A stretch of DNA of 64,000 nt from Cinclus cinclus (taxonomy: Eukaryota > Chordata > Aves > Passeriformes > Cinclidae). The notes beneath the pieces are model-generated. The model did no database searches, had not been told where the DNA came from, and saw nothing but the letters and a program-made list of their open reading frames with translations. Below are positions 10,901 through 24,100 of the stretch, piece after piece. Location of the stretch: contig NC_085073.1 of NCBI RefSeq assembly GCF_963662255.1, forward strand, positions 6,627,598 through 6,691,597. Direction: 5' to 3'. Both the position numbers and the translations under genes were made by a program. How positions within the stretch are numbered: the stretch's first letter is position 1; every line of letters begins with the position of its first letter.

Positions 10901-11960
10901 GCTGCCATCGGAGGCCCAAACGTGCCCTACAAAATGACACCTGCCAAGTGGGCTCTTGAGTTTGGCTTCTTGGGTGGAAGTGCCTCCTTTCAAAGCCAAC
11001 TTGCCTGCGGCCCGTCCTGGGCTTTTGCCTACAAAAATTCCATAAGGACGAGGATTTCTCCCAGACCAAAGCTGCCCCCTCCTCCAAACCTGGCTGCCAT
11101 CGGAGGCCCAAACGTGCCCTACAAAATGACATCTGCCAAGTGGGCTCTTGAGTTTGGCTTCTTGGGTGGAAGTGCCTCCTTTCAAAGCCAACTTGCCTGC
11201 GTCCCGTCCTGGGCTTTTGCCTACAAAAATTCCATAAGGACGAGGATTTCTCCCAGACCAAAGCTGCCCCCTCCTCCAAACCTGGCTGCCATCGTAGGCC
11301 CAAACTCGCCCTACAAAATGACATCTGCCAAGTGGGCTCTTGAGTTTGGCTTCTTGGGGAAAAGTGAATCCTTTCGGAGCCAACTTGCCTAACTAGCCTG
11401 CGGCCTGTGCTGGGCTTTTGCCTACAAAAATTCCATAAGGACGAGGATTTCTCCCAGACCAAAGCTGCCCCCTCCTCCAAACCTGGCTGCCATCGGAGGC
11501 CCAAACGTGCCCTACAAAATGACATCTGCCAAGTGGGCTCTTGAGTTTGGCTTCTTGGGTGGAAGTGCCTCCATTCAAAGCCAACTTGCCTGCGGCCCGT
11601 CCTGGGCTTTTGCCTACAAAAATTCCATAAGGACGAGGATTTCTCCCAGACCAAAGCTGCCCCCTCCTCCAAACCTGGCTGCCATCGGAGGCCCAAACGC
11701 GCCCTACAAAATGACACCTGCCAAGTGGGCTCTTGAGTTTGGCTTCTTGCGGAACAGTGCCTCCTTTCAAAGCCAACTTGCCTAACTAGCCTGCGGCCCG
11801 TACTGGGCTTTAGACTACAAAAATTCCATAAGGACGAGGATTTCTCCCAGACCAAAGCTGCCCCCTCCTCCAAACCTGGCTGCCATCAGAGGCCCAAACG
11901 CGCCCCACAAAATGACACCTGCCTAGTGGGCTCTTGAGTTTGGCTTCTTGGGGAAAAGTG
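7966..11960. repeat. Alpha-type HOR block, copy 2
   Basis: This is a near-identical copy of 1-3995. The two longest minus-strand open frames in the window (992 codons each, 930-3908 and 8895-11873) are the same stretch seen in the two copies and differ by only a few residues. The offset of 7965 fits about 41 monomers. After 11960 the block continues into beta-like monomers rather than repeating what follows copy 1, so the pair is not a simple two-unit tandem. Confidence 0.9.
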
Positions 11961-12989
11961 ACTCCTTTCAAAACCAACTTGCCTGTGTCCCGTCCCGGGC
12001 TTTTGCTACAAAAATTCCATAAGGACGAGGATTCCTCCCAGACCAAAGCTGCCCCCTCCTCCAAACCTGGCTGCCATCGGAGGCCCAAACGCGCCCTACA
12101 AAATGACATCTGCCAAGTGGGCTCTTGAGTTTGGCTTCTTGGGGAAAAGTGCCTCCTTTCGGAGTCAACTTGCCTGCGGCCCATACAGGGCTTTTGCCTA
12201 CAAAAATTCCATAAGGACGAGGATTTCTCCCAGACCAAAGCTGCCCCCTCCTCCAAACCTGGCTGCCATCGGAGGCCCAAACGCGCCCTACAAAATGACA
12301 CCTGCCAAGTGGGCTCTTGAGTTTGGCTTCTTGGGGGAAAGTGCCTCCTTTCAAAGCCAACTTGCCGGCGGCCCGTCCTGGGCTTGTGCCTACAAAAATT
12401 CCATAAGGACAAGGATTTCTCCCAGACCAAAGCTGCCCCCTCCTCCAAACCTGGCTGCCATCGGAGGCCCAAACGCGCCCTACAAAATGACACCTGCCAA
12501 GTGGGCTCTTGAGTTTGGCTTCTTGGGTGGAAGTGCCTCCTTTCAAAGCCAACTTGCCTGCGGCCCGTCCTGGGCTTTTGCCTACAAAAATTCCATAAGG
12601 ACGAGGATTTCTCCCAGACTAAAGCTGCCCCCTCCTCCAAACCTGGCTGCCATCGGAGGCCCAAACGCGCCCTACAAAATGACATCTGCATTGTGGGTTC
12701 TTGAGTTTGGCTTCTTGGGTAAAAATGCCTCCTTTCAAAGCCAACTTACCTAACTTGCCTGCGGCCCATGCGGGGTTTTTGCCTACAAAAATTCCATAAG
12801 GACGAGGATTCCTCCCACACCAAAGCTTCCCCCTCTTCCAAACCTGGCTGCCATCGGAGGCCCAAACGCGCCCTACAAAATGACATCTGCCAAGTGGGCT
12901 CTTGAGTTTGGCTTCCTGGGGAAAAGTGCCTCCTTTCGGAGTCAACTTGCCTGCGGCCCATGCAGGGCTTTTGCCGACAAAAATTCCAG

Positions 12990-15900
12990 AAGGACGAGGA
13001 TTTCTCCCAGAACAAAGCTGCCCCCTCCTCCAAACCTGGCTGCCATCAGAGGCCCAAACGCGCCCTACAAAATGACACCTGCCAAGTGGGCTCTTGAGTT
13101 TGGCTTCTTGGGGAAAAGTGCCTCCTTTCGGAGCCAACTTGCCTAACTTGCCTGCGGCCCGTCCTGGGCTTTAGCCTACAAAAATTCCATAAGGACGAGG
13201 ATTTCTCCCAGACCAAAGCTGCCCCCTCCTCCAAACCTGGCTGCCATCGGAGGCCCAAACGCGCCGTACAAAATGACACCTGCCAAGTGGGCTCTTGAGT
13301 TTCGCTTCTTGGGGAAAAGTGACTCCTTTCAAAACCAACTTGCCTGCACCCGGTCCCGGGCTTTGGCTACAAAAATTCCATAAGGACGAGGATTTCTCCC
13401 AGACCAAAGCTGCCCCCTCCTCCAAACCTGGCTGCCATCGGAGGCCCAAACGCGCCCTACAAAATTACACCTGCAAAGTGGGCTCTTGAGTTTGGCTTCT
13501 TGGGTAAAAGTGCCTCCTTTCAAAGCCAACTTGCCTGCGGCCCGTCCTGGGCTTTTGCCTTCAAAAATTCCAGATGGACGAGGATTTCTCCCAGACCAAA
13601 GCTGCCCCCTCCTCCAAACCTGGCTGCCATCGGAGGCCCAAACGCGCCCTACAAAATGACATCTGCCAAGTGGGCTCTTGAGTTTGGCTTCTTGGGGAAA
13701 AGTGCCTCCTTTCAAAGCCAACGTGCTTAACTTGCCTGCGGCCCATCCTGGGCTTTTGCCTACAAAAATTCCATAAGGACGAGGATTTCTCCCAGACCAA
13801 AGGTGCCCCCTCCTCCAAACCTGGCTGCCATCGGAGGCCCAAAAGCGCCATACAAAATGACATCTGCATTGAGGACTCTTGAGTTTGGCTTATTGGGGAA
13901 AAGTGCCTCCTTTCGAAGGCAACTTGCCTGCGGCCCGTCCTGGGCTTTAGCCTACAAAAATTCCATAAGGACGAGGATTTCTCCCAGACCAAAGCTGCCC
14001 CCTCCTCCAAACCTGGCTGCCATCGGAGGCCCAAAGGCGCCCTACAAAATGACACCTGCCAAGTGGGCTCTTGAGTTTGGCTTCTTGGGGAAAAGTGACT
14101 CCTTTCAAAACCAACTAGCCTGCGTCCCGTCCCGGGCTTTTGCTACAAAAATTCCATAAGGACGAGGATTTCTCCCAGACCAAAGCTGCCCCCTCCTCCT
14201 AACCTGGCTGCCATCAGAGGCCCAAACGCGCCCTACAAAATGACACCTGCCAAGTGGGCTCTTGAGTTTGGCTTCTTGGGGAAAAGTGCCTCCTTTCGGA
14301 GCCAACTTGCCTGCGGCCCGTACTGGGCTTTAGACTACAAAAATTCCATAAGGACGAGGATTTCTCCCAGACCAAAGCTGCCCCCTCCTCCAAACCTGGC
14401 TGCCATCGGAGGCCCAAACGTGCCCTACAAAATGACATCTGCATTGAGGGCTCTTGAGTTTGGCTTCTTGGTGAAAAGTGCCTCCTTTCAAAGGCAACTT
14501 GCCTGCGGCCCATGCAGGGCTTTTGCCTACAAAAATTCCATAAGGACGAGGATTTCTCCCAGAGCAAAGCTGCCCCCTCCTTCAAACCTGGCTGCCATCG
14601 GAGGCCCAAACGCGCCCTACAAAATGACACCTGCAAAGTGGGCTCTTGAGTTTGGCTTCTTGGGGGAAAGTGCCTCCTTTCAAAGCCAACTTGCCTGCGT
14701 CCCGTCCTGGGCTTTTGCCTACAAAAATTCCAGAAGGACGAGGATTTCTCCCAGACCAAAGCTGCCCCCTCCTCCAAACCTGGCTGCCATCGGAGGCCCA
14801 AACGCGCCCTACAAAATGACACCTGCCAAGTGGGCTCTTGAGTTTGGCTTCTTGGGGGAAAGTGCCTCCTTTCAAAGCCAACTTGCCTGCGGCCTGTGCT
14901 GGGCTTGTGCCTACAAAAATTCCATAAGGACGAGGATTTCTCCCAGACCAAAGCTGCCCCCTCCTCCAAACCTGGCTGCCATCGGAGGCCCAAACGCGCC
15001 CTACAAAATGACATCTGCCAAGTGGGCTCTTGAGTTTGGCTTCTTGGGGAAAAGTGCCTCCTTTCGGAGTCAACTTGCCGGCGGCCCATTCTGGGCTTTT
15101 GCCTACAAAAATTCCATAAGGACGAGGATTTCTCCCAGACCAAAGCTGCCCCCTCCTCCAAACCTGGCTGCCATCGGAGGCCCAAACGTGCCCTACAAAA
15201 TGACATCTGCCAAGTGGGCTCTTGAGTTTGGCTTCTTGGGTGGAAGTGCCTCCATTCAAAGCCAACTTGCCTGCGGCCCGTCCTGGGCTTTTGCCTACAA
15301 AAATTCCATAAGGACGAGGATTTCTCCCAGACCAAAGCTGCCCCCTCCTCCAAACCTGGCTGCCATCGGAGGCCCAAACGCGCCCTACAAAATGACACCT
15401 GCCAAGTGGGCTCTTGAGTTTGGCTTCTTGCGGAAAAGTGCCTCCTTTCAAAGCCAACTTGCCTAACTAGCCTGCGGCCCATTCTGGGCTTTTGCCTACA
15501 AAAATTCCATAAGGACGAGGATTTCTCCCAGACCAAAGCTGCCCCCTCCTCCAAACCTGGCTGCCATCGGAGGCCCAAACGCGCCCTACAAAATGACACC
15601 TGCCAAGTGGGCTCTTGAGTTTGGCTTCTTGGGGAAAAGTGCCTCCATTCGGAGTCAACTTGCCGGCGGCCCATGCAGGGCTTTTGCCTACAAAAATTCC
15701 ATAAGGACGAGGATTTCTCCCAGACCAAAGCTGCCCCCTCCTCCAAACCTGGCTGCCATCGGAGGCCCAAACGCGCCCTACAAAATGACATCTGCCAAGT
15801 GGGCTCTTGAGTTTGGCTTCTTGGGGGAAAGTGCCTCCTTTCGGAGCCAACTTGCCTAACTTGCCTGCGGCCCGTCCTGGGCTTTTGAGTACAAAAATTC

Positions 15901-17639
15901 CAGAAGGACGAGGATTTCTCCCAGACCAAAGCTGCCCCCTCCTCCAAACCTGGCTGCCATCGGAGGCCCAAACGCGCCCTACAAAATGACATCTGCCAAG
16001 TGGGCTCTTGAGTTTGGCTTCCTGGGGAAAAGTGCCTCCTTTCGGAGTCAACTTGCCGGCGGCCCATGCAGGGCTTTTGCCTACAAAAATTCCATAAGGA
16101 CGAGGATTTCTCCCAGACCAAAGCTGCCCCCTCCTCCAAACCTGGCTGCCATCGGAGGCCCAACCGTGCCCTACAAAATGACACCTGCCAAGTGGGCTCT
16201 TGAGTTTGGCTTCTTGGGTGGAAGTGCCTCCTTTCAAAGCCAACTTGCCTGCGGCCCGTCCTGGGCTTTTGCCTACAAAAATTCCATAAGGACGAGGATT
16301 TCTCCCAGACCAAAGCTGCCCCCTCCTCCAAACCTGGCTGCCATCGGAGGCCCAAACGTGCCCTACAAAATGACATCTGCCAAGTGGGCTCTTGAGTTTG
16401 GCTTCTTGGGTGGAAGTGCCTCCTTTCAAAGCCAACTTGCCTGCGTCCCGTCCTGGGCTTTTGCCTACAAAAATTCCATAAGGACGAGGATTTCTCCCAG
16501 ACCAAAGCTGCCCCCTCCTCCAAACCTGGCTGCCATCGTAGGCCCAAACGCGCCCTACAAAATGACATCTGCCAAGTGGGCTCTTGAGTTTGGCTTCTTG
16601 GGTGGAAGTGCCTCCATTCAAAGCCAACTTGCCTGCGGCCCGTCCTGGGCTTTTGCCTACAAAAATTCCATAAGGACGAGGATTTCTCCCAGACCAAAGC
16701 TGCCCCCTCCTCCAAACCTGGCTGCCATCGGAGGCCCAAACGCGCCCTACAAAATGACATCTGCCAAGTGGGCTCTTGAGTTTGGCTTCTTGCGGAACAG
16801 TGCCTCCTTTCAAAGCCAACTTGCCTAATTAGCCTGCGGCCCGTACTGGGCTTTAGACTACAAAAATTCCATAAGGACGAGGATTTCTCCCAGACCAAAG
16901 CTGCCCCCTCCTCCAAACCTGGCTGCCATCAGAGGCCCAAACGCGCCCCACAAAATGACACCTGCCTAGTGGGCTCTTGAGTTTGGCTTCTTGGGGAAAA
17001 GTGACTCCTTTCAAAACCAACTTGCCTGTGTCCCGTCCCGGGCTTTTGCTACAAAAATTCCATAAGGACGAGGATTCCTCCCACACCAAAGCTGCCCCCT
17101 CCTCCAAACCTGGCTGCCATCGGAGGCCCAAACGCGCCCTACAAAATGACACCTGCCAAGTGGGCTCTTGAGTTTGGCTTCTTGGGGGAAAGTGCCTCCT
17201 TTCAAAGCCAACTTGCCGGCGGCCCGTCCTGGGCTTGTGCCTACAAAAATTCCATAAGGACAAGGATTTCTCCCAGACCAAAGCTGCCCCCTCCTCCAAA
17301 CCTGGCTGCCATCGGAGGCCCAAACGCGCCCTACAAAATGACATCTGCCAAGTGGGCTCTTGAGTTTGGCTTCTTGGGGAAAAGTGCCTCCTTTCGGAGT
17401 CAAGTTGCCGGCGGCCCATGCAGGGCTTTTGCCTACAAAAATTCCATAAGGACGAGGATTTCTCCCAGACCAAAGCTGCCCCCTCCTCCAAACCTGGCTG
17501 CCATCAGAGGCCCAAACGCGCCCCACAAAATGACACCTGCCTAGTGGGCTCTTGAGTTTGGCTTCTTGGGGAAAAGTGACTCCTTTGAAAACCAACTTGC
17601 CTGTGTCCCGTCCCGGGCTTTTGCCTACAAAAATTCCAG
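12990..17639. repeat. 4650-bp HOR unit (alpha type), full-length unit
   Basis: The start of this unit (from about 12990) recurs 4650 bp later at about 17640 and again at about 21139. 4650 fits 24 monomers. Offset 8149 (4650 + 3499) aligns this unit with 21139-25300, up to a divergence near 17150 / 25300 where ATGACACC meets ATGACATC. Relative to the alpha block at 2258-3820 it lacks one 201-bp monomer (the one with GTGAATCC), since the corresponding stretch here is 201 bp shorter. Confidence 0.85.
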
Positions 17640-20600
17640 AAGGACGAGGATTTCTCCCAGACCAAAGCTGCCCCCTCCTCCAAACCTGGCTGCCATCAGA
17701 GGCCCAAACGCGCCCTACAAAATGACACCTGCCAAGTGGGCTCTTGAGTTTGGCTTCTTGGGGAAAAGTGCCTCCTTTCGGAGCCAACTTGCCTAACTTG
17801 CCTGCGGCCCGTCCTGGGCTTTAGCCTACAAAAATTCCATAAGGACGAGGATTTCTCCCAGACCAAAGCTGCCCCCTCCTCCAAACCTGGCTGCCATCGG
17901 AGGCCCAAACGCGCCGTACAAAATGACACCTGCCAAGTGGGCTCTTGAGTTTCGCTTCTTGGGGAAAAGTGACTCCTTTCAAAACCAACTTGCCTGCACC
18001 CGGTCCCGGGCTTTGGCTACAAAAATTCCATAAGGACGAGGATTTCTCCCAGACCAAAGCTGCCCCCTCCTCCAAACCTGGCTGCCATCGGAGGCCCAAA
18101 CGCGCCCTACAAAATTACACCTGCAAAGTGGGCTCTTGAGTTTGGCTTCTTGGGTAAAAGTGCCTCCTTTCAAAGCCAACTTGCCTGCGGCCCGTCCTGG
18201 GCTTTTGCCTTCAAAAATTCGAGATGGACGAGGATTTCTCCCAGACCAAAGCTGCCCCCTCCTCCAAACCTGGCTGCCATCGGAGGCCCAAACGCGCCCT
18301 ACAAAATGACATCTGCCAAGTGGGCTCTTGAGTTTGGCTTCTTGGGGAAAAGTGCCTCCTTTCAAAGCCAACGTGCTTAACTTGCCTGCGGCCCGTCCTG
18401 GGCTTTTGCCTTCAAAAATTCCAGATGGACGAGGATTTCTCCCAGACCAAAGCTGCCCCCTCCTCCAAACCTGGCTGCCATCGGAGGCCCAAACGCGCCC
18501 TACAAAATGACACCTGCCAAGTGGGCTCTTGAGTTTGGCTTCTTGGGGGAAAGTGCCTCCTTTCAAAGCCAACTTGCCTGCGGCCTGTGCTGGGCTTGTG
18601 CCTACAAAAATTCCATAAGGACGAGGATTTCTCCCAGACCAAAGCTGCCCCCTCCTCCAAACCTGGCTGCCATCGGAGGCCCAAACGTGCCCTACAAAAT
18701 GACATCTGCCAAGTGGGCTCTTGAGTTTGGCTTCTTGGGTGGAAGTGCCTCCATTCAAAGCCAACTTGCCTGCGGCCCGTCCTGGGCTTTTGCCTACAAA
18801 AATTCCATAAGGACGAGGATTTCTCCCAGACCAAAGCTGCCCCCTCCTCCAAACCTGGCTGCCATCGGAGGCCCAAACGCGCCCTACAAAATGACACCTG
18901 CCAAGTGGGCTCTTGAGTTTGGCTTCTTGCGGAAAAGTGCCTCCTTTCAAAGCCAACTTGCCTAACTAGCCTGCGGCCCATTCTGGGCTTTTGCCTACAA
19001 AAATTCCATAAGGACGAGGATTTCTCCCAGACCAAAGCTGCCCCCTCCTCCAAACCTGGCTGCCATCGGAGGCCCAAACGCGCCCTACAAAATGACACCT
19101 GCCAAGTGGGCTCTTGAGTTTGGCTTCTTGGGGAAAAGTGCCTCCATTCGGAGTCAACTTGCCGGCGGCCCATGCAGGGCTTTTGCCTACAAAAATTCCA
19201 TAAGGACGAGGATTTCTCCCAGACCAAAGCTGCCCCCTCCTCCAAACCTGGCTGCCATCGGAGGCCCAAACGCGCCCTACAAAATGACATCTGCCAAGTG
19301 GGCTCTTGAGTTTGGCTTCTTGGGGGAAAGTGCCTCCTTTCGGAGCCAACTTGCCTAACTTGCCTGCGGCCCGTCCTGGGCTTTTGAGTACAAAAATTCC
19401 AGAAGGACGAGGATTTCTCCCAGACCAAAGCTGCCCCCTCCTCCAAACCTGGCTGCCATCGGAGGCCCAAACGCGCCCTACAAAATGACATCTGCCAAGT
19501 GGGCTCTTGAGTTTGGCTTCCTGGGGAAAAGTGCCTCCTTTCGGAGTCAACTTGCCGGCGGCCCATGCAGGGCTTTTGCCTACAAAAATTCCATAAGGAC
19601 GAGGATTTCTCCCAGACCAAAGCTGCCCCCTCCTCCAAACCTGGCTGCCATCGGAGGCCCAACCGTGCCCTACAAAATGACACCTGCCAAGTGGGCTCTT
19701 GAGTTTGGCTTCTTGGGTGGAAGTGCCTCCTTTCAAAGCCAACTTGCCTGCGGCCCGTCCTGGGCTTTTGCCTACAAAAATTCCATAAGGACGAGGATTT
19801 CTCCCAGACCAAAGCTGCCCCCTCCTCCAAACCTGGCTGCCATCGGAGGCCCAAACGTGCCCTACAAAATGACATCTGCCAAGTGGGCTCTTGAGTTTGG
19901 CTTCTTGGGTGGAAGTGCCTCCTTTCAAAGCCAACTTGCCTGCGTCCCGTCCTGGGCTTTTGCCTACAAAAATTCCATAAGGACGAGGATTTCTCCCAGA
20001 CCAAAGCTGCCCCCTCCTCCAAACCTGGCTGCCATCGTAGGCCCAAACGCGCCCTACAAAATGACATCTGCCAAGTGGGCTCTTGAGTTTGGCTTCTTGG
20101 GTGGAAGTGCCTCCATTCAAAGCCAACTTGCCTGCGGCCCGTCCTGGGCTTTTGCCTACAAAAATTCCATAAGGACGAGGATTTCTCCCAGACCAAAGCT
20201 GCCCCCTCCTCCAAACCTGGCTGCCATCGGAGGCCCAAACGCGCCCTACAAAATGACATCTGCCAAGTGGGCTCTTGAGTTTGGCTTCTTGCGGAACAGT
20301 GCCTCCTTTCAAAGCCAACTTGCCTAATTAGCCTGCGGCCCGTACTGGGCTTTAGACTACAAAAATTCCATAAGGACGAGGATTTCTCCCAGACCAAAGC
20401 TGCCCCCTCCTCCAAACCTGGCTGCCATCAGAGGCCCAAACGCGCCCCACAAAATGACACCTGCCTAGTGGGCTCTTGAGTTTGGCTTCTTGGGGAAAAG
20501 TGACTCCTTTCAAAACCAACTTGCCTGTGTCCCGTCCCGGGCTTTTGCTACAAAAATTCCATAAGGACGAGGATTCCTCCCACACCAAAGCTGCCCCCTT

Positions 20601-21138
20601 CTCCAAACCTGGCTGCCATCGGAGGCCCAAACGCGCCCTACAAAATGACACCTGCCAAGTGGGCTCTTGAGTTTGGCTTCTTGGGGGAAAGTGCCTCCTT
20701 TCAAAGCCAACTTGCCGGCGGCCCGTCCTGGGCTTGTGCCTACAAAAATTCCATAAGGACAAGGATTTCTCCCAGACCAAAGCTGCCCCCTCCTCCAAAC
20801 CTGGCTGCCATCGGAGGCCCAAACGCGCCCTACAAAATGACATCTGCCAAGTGGGCTCTTGAGTTTGGCTTCTTGGGGAAAAGTGCCTCCTTTCGGAGTC
20901 AAGTTGCCGGCGGCCCATGCAGGGCTTTTGCCTACAAAAATTCCATAAGGACGAGGATTTCTCCCAGACCAAAGCTGCCCCCTCCTCCAAACCTGGCTGC
21001 CATCAGAGGCCCAAACGCGCCCCACAAAATGACACCTGCCTAGTGGGCTCTTGAGTTTGGCTTCTTGGGGAAAAGTGACTCCTTTGAAAACCAACTTGCC
21101 TGTTTCCCGTCCCGGGCTTTTGCCTACAAAAATTCCAG
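17640..21138. repeat. 3499-bp HOR unit, deletion derivative of the 4650-bp unit
   Basis: From about 18700 to its end this unit aligns with the preceding unit at offset 3499. Its beginning aligns with the preceding unit at 4650, and the GCCTGTGCTGGGCTTGTG monomer at 18507 aligns with 14816 at offset 3691. The two steps (4650 to 3691 to 3499) show a loss of 959 bp (five monomers by length) near 18390-18500 and a further loss of 192 bp (one monomer) near 18600-18700. Elsewhere the units differ by few bases, for example 20600 T against 17101 C. Confidence 0.83.
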
Positions 21139-24100
21139 AAGGACGAGGATTTCTCCCAGACCAAAGCTGCCCCCTCCTCCAAACCTGGCTGCCATCAGAG
21201 GCCCAAACGCGCCCTACAAAATGACACCTGCCAAGTGGGCTCTTGAGTTTGGCTTCTTGGGGGAAAGTGCCTCCTTTCGGAGCCAACTTGCCTAACTTGC
21301 CTGCGGCCCGTCCTGGGCTTTAGCCTACAAAAATTCCATAAGGACGAGGATTTCTCCCAGACCAAAGCTGCCCCCTCCTCCAAACCTGGCTGCCATCGGA
21401 GGCCCAAACGCGCCGTACAAAATGACACCTGCCAAGTGGGCTCTTGAGTTTCGCTTCTTGGGGAAAAGTGACTCCTTTCAAAACCAACTTGCCTGCACCC
21501 GGTCCCGGGCTTTGGCTACAAAAATTCCATAAGGACGAGGATTTCTCCCAGACCAAAGCTGCCCCCTCCTCCAAACCTGGCTGCCATCGGAGGCCCAAAC
21601 GCGCCCTACAAAATTACACCTGCAAAGTGGGCTCTTGAGTTTGGCTTCTTGGGTAAAAGTGCCTCCTTTCAAAGCCAACTTGCCTGCGGCCCGTCCTGGG
21701 CTTTTGCCTTCAAAAATTCCAGATGGACGAGGATTTCTCCCAGACCAAAGCTGCCCCCTCCTCCAAACCTGGCTGCCATCGGAGGCCCAAACGCGCCCTA
21801 CAAAATGACATCTGCCAAGTGGGCTCTTGAGTTTGGCTTCTTGGGGAAAAGTGCCTCCTTTCAAAGCCAACGTGCTTAACTTGCCTGCGGCCCATCCTGG
21901 GCTTTTGCCTACAAAAATTCCATAAGGACGAGGATTTCTCCCAGACCAAAGCTGCCCCCTCCTCCAAACCTGGCTGCCATCGGAGGCCCAAAAGCGCCAT
22001 ACAAAATGACATCTGCATTGAGGACTCTTGAGTTTGGCTTCTTGGGGAAAAGTGCCTCCTTTCGAAGGCAACTTGCCTGCGGCCCGTCCTGGGCTTTAGC
22101 CTACAAAAATTCCATAAGGACGAGGATTTCTCCCAGACCAAAGCTGCCCCCTCCTCCAAACCTGGCTGCCATCGGAGGCCCAAACGCGCCCTACAAAATG
22201 ACACCTGCCAAGTTCGCTCTTGAGTTTGGCTTCTTGGGGAAAAGTGACTCCTTTCAAAACCAACTAGCCTGCGTCCCGTCCCGGGCTTTTGCTACAAAAA
22301 TTCCATAAGGACGAGGATTTCTCCCAGACCAAAGCTGCCCCCTCCTCCTAACCTGGCTGCCATCAGAGGCCCAAACGCGCCCTACAAAATGACACCTGCC
22401 AAGTGGGCTCTTGAGTTTGGCTTCTTGGGGAAAAGTGCCTCCTTTCGGAGCCAACTTGCCTGCGTCCCGTCCTGGGCTTTTGCCTACAAAAATTCCATAA
22501 GGACGAGGATTTCTCCCAGACCAAAGCTGCCCCCTCCTCCAAACCGGGCTGCCATCGGAGGCCCAAACGCGCCCTACAAAATGACATCTGCATTGAGGGC
22601 TCTTGAGTTTGGCTTCTTGGTGAAAAGTGCCTCCTTTCAAAGGCAACTTGCCTGCGGCCCATGCAGGGCTTTTGCCTACAAAAATTCCATAAGGACGAGG
22701 ATTTCTCCCAGAGCAAAGCTGCCCCCTCCTTCAAACCTGGCTGCCATCGGAGGCCCAAACGCGCCCTACAAAATGACACCTGCAAAGTGGGCTCTTGAGT
22801 TTGGCTTCTTGGGGGAAAGTGCCTCCTTTCAAAGCCAACTTGCCTGCGTCCCGTCCTGGGCTTTTGCCTACAAAAATTCCAGAAGGACGAGGATTTCTCC
22901 CAGACCAAAGCTGCCCCCTCCTCCAAACCTGGCTGCCATCGGAGGCCCAAACGCGCCCTACAAAATGACACCTGCCAAGTGGGCTCTTGAGTTTGGCTTC
23001 TTGGGGGAAAGTGCCTCCTTTCAAAGCCAACTTGCCTGCGGCCTGTGCTGGGCTTGTGCCTACAAAAATTCCATAAGGACGAGGATTTCTCCCAGACCAA
23101 AGCTGCCCCCTCCTCCAAACCTGGCTGCCATCGGAGGCCCAAACGCGCCCTACAAAATGACATCTGCCAAGTGGGCTCTTGAGTTTGGCTTCTTGGGGAA
23201 AAGTGCCTCCTTTCGGAGTCAACTTGCCGGCGGCCCATGCAGGGCTTTTGCCTACAAAAATTCCATAAGGACGAGGATTTCTCCCAGACCAAAGCTGCCC
23301 CCTCCTCCAAACCTGGCTGCCATCGGAGGCCCAAACGTGCCCTACAAAATGACATCTGCCAAGTGGGCTCTTGAGTTTGGCTTCTTGGGTGGAAGTGCCT
23401 CCATTCAAAGCCAACTTGCCTGCGGCCCGTCCTGGGCTTTTGCCTACAAAAATTCCATAAGGACGAGGATTTCTCCCAGACCAAAGCTGCCCCCTCCTCC
23501 AAACCTGGCTGCCATCGGAGGCCCAAACGCGCCCTACAAAATGACACCTGCCAAGTGGGCTCTTGAGTTTGGCTTCTTGCGGAAAAGTGCCTCCTTTCAA
23601 AGCCAACTTGCCTAACTAGCCTGCGGCCCATTCTGGGCTTTTGCCTACAAAAATTCCATAAGGACGAGGATTTCTCCCAGACCAAAGCTGCCCCCTCCTC
23701 CAAACCTGGCTGCCATCGGAGGCCCAAACGCGCCCTACAAAATGACACCTGCCAAGTGGGCTCTTGAGTTTGGCTTCTTGGGGAAAAGTGCCTCCATTCG
23801 GAGTCAACTTGCCGGCGGCCCATGCAGGGCTTTTGCCTACAAAAATTCCATAAGGACGAGGATTTCTCCCAGACCAAAGCTGCCCCCTCCTCCAAACCTG
23901 GCTGCCATCGGAGGCCCAAACGCGCCCTACAAAATGACATCTGCCAAGTGGGCTCTTGAGTTTGGCTTCTTGGGGGAAAGTGCCTCCTTTCGGAGCCAAC
24001 TTGCCTAACTTGCCTGCGGCCCGTCCTGGGCTTTTGAGTACAAAAATTCCAGAAGGACGAGGATTTCTCCCAGACCAAAGCTGCCCCCTCCTCCAAACCT

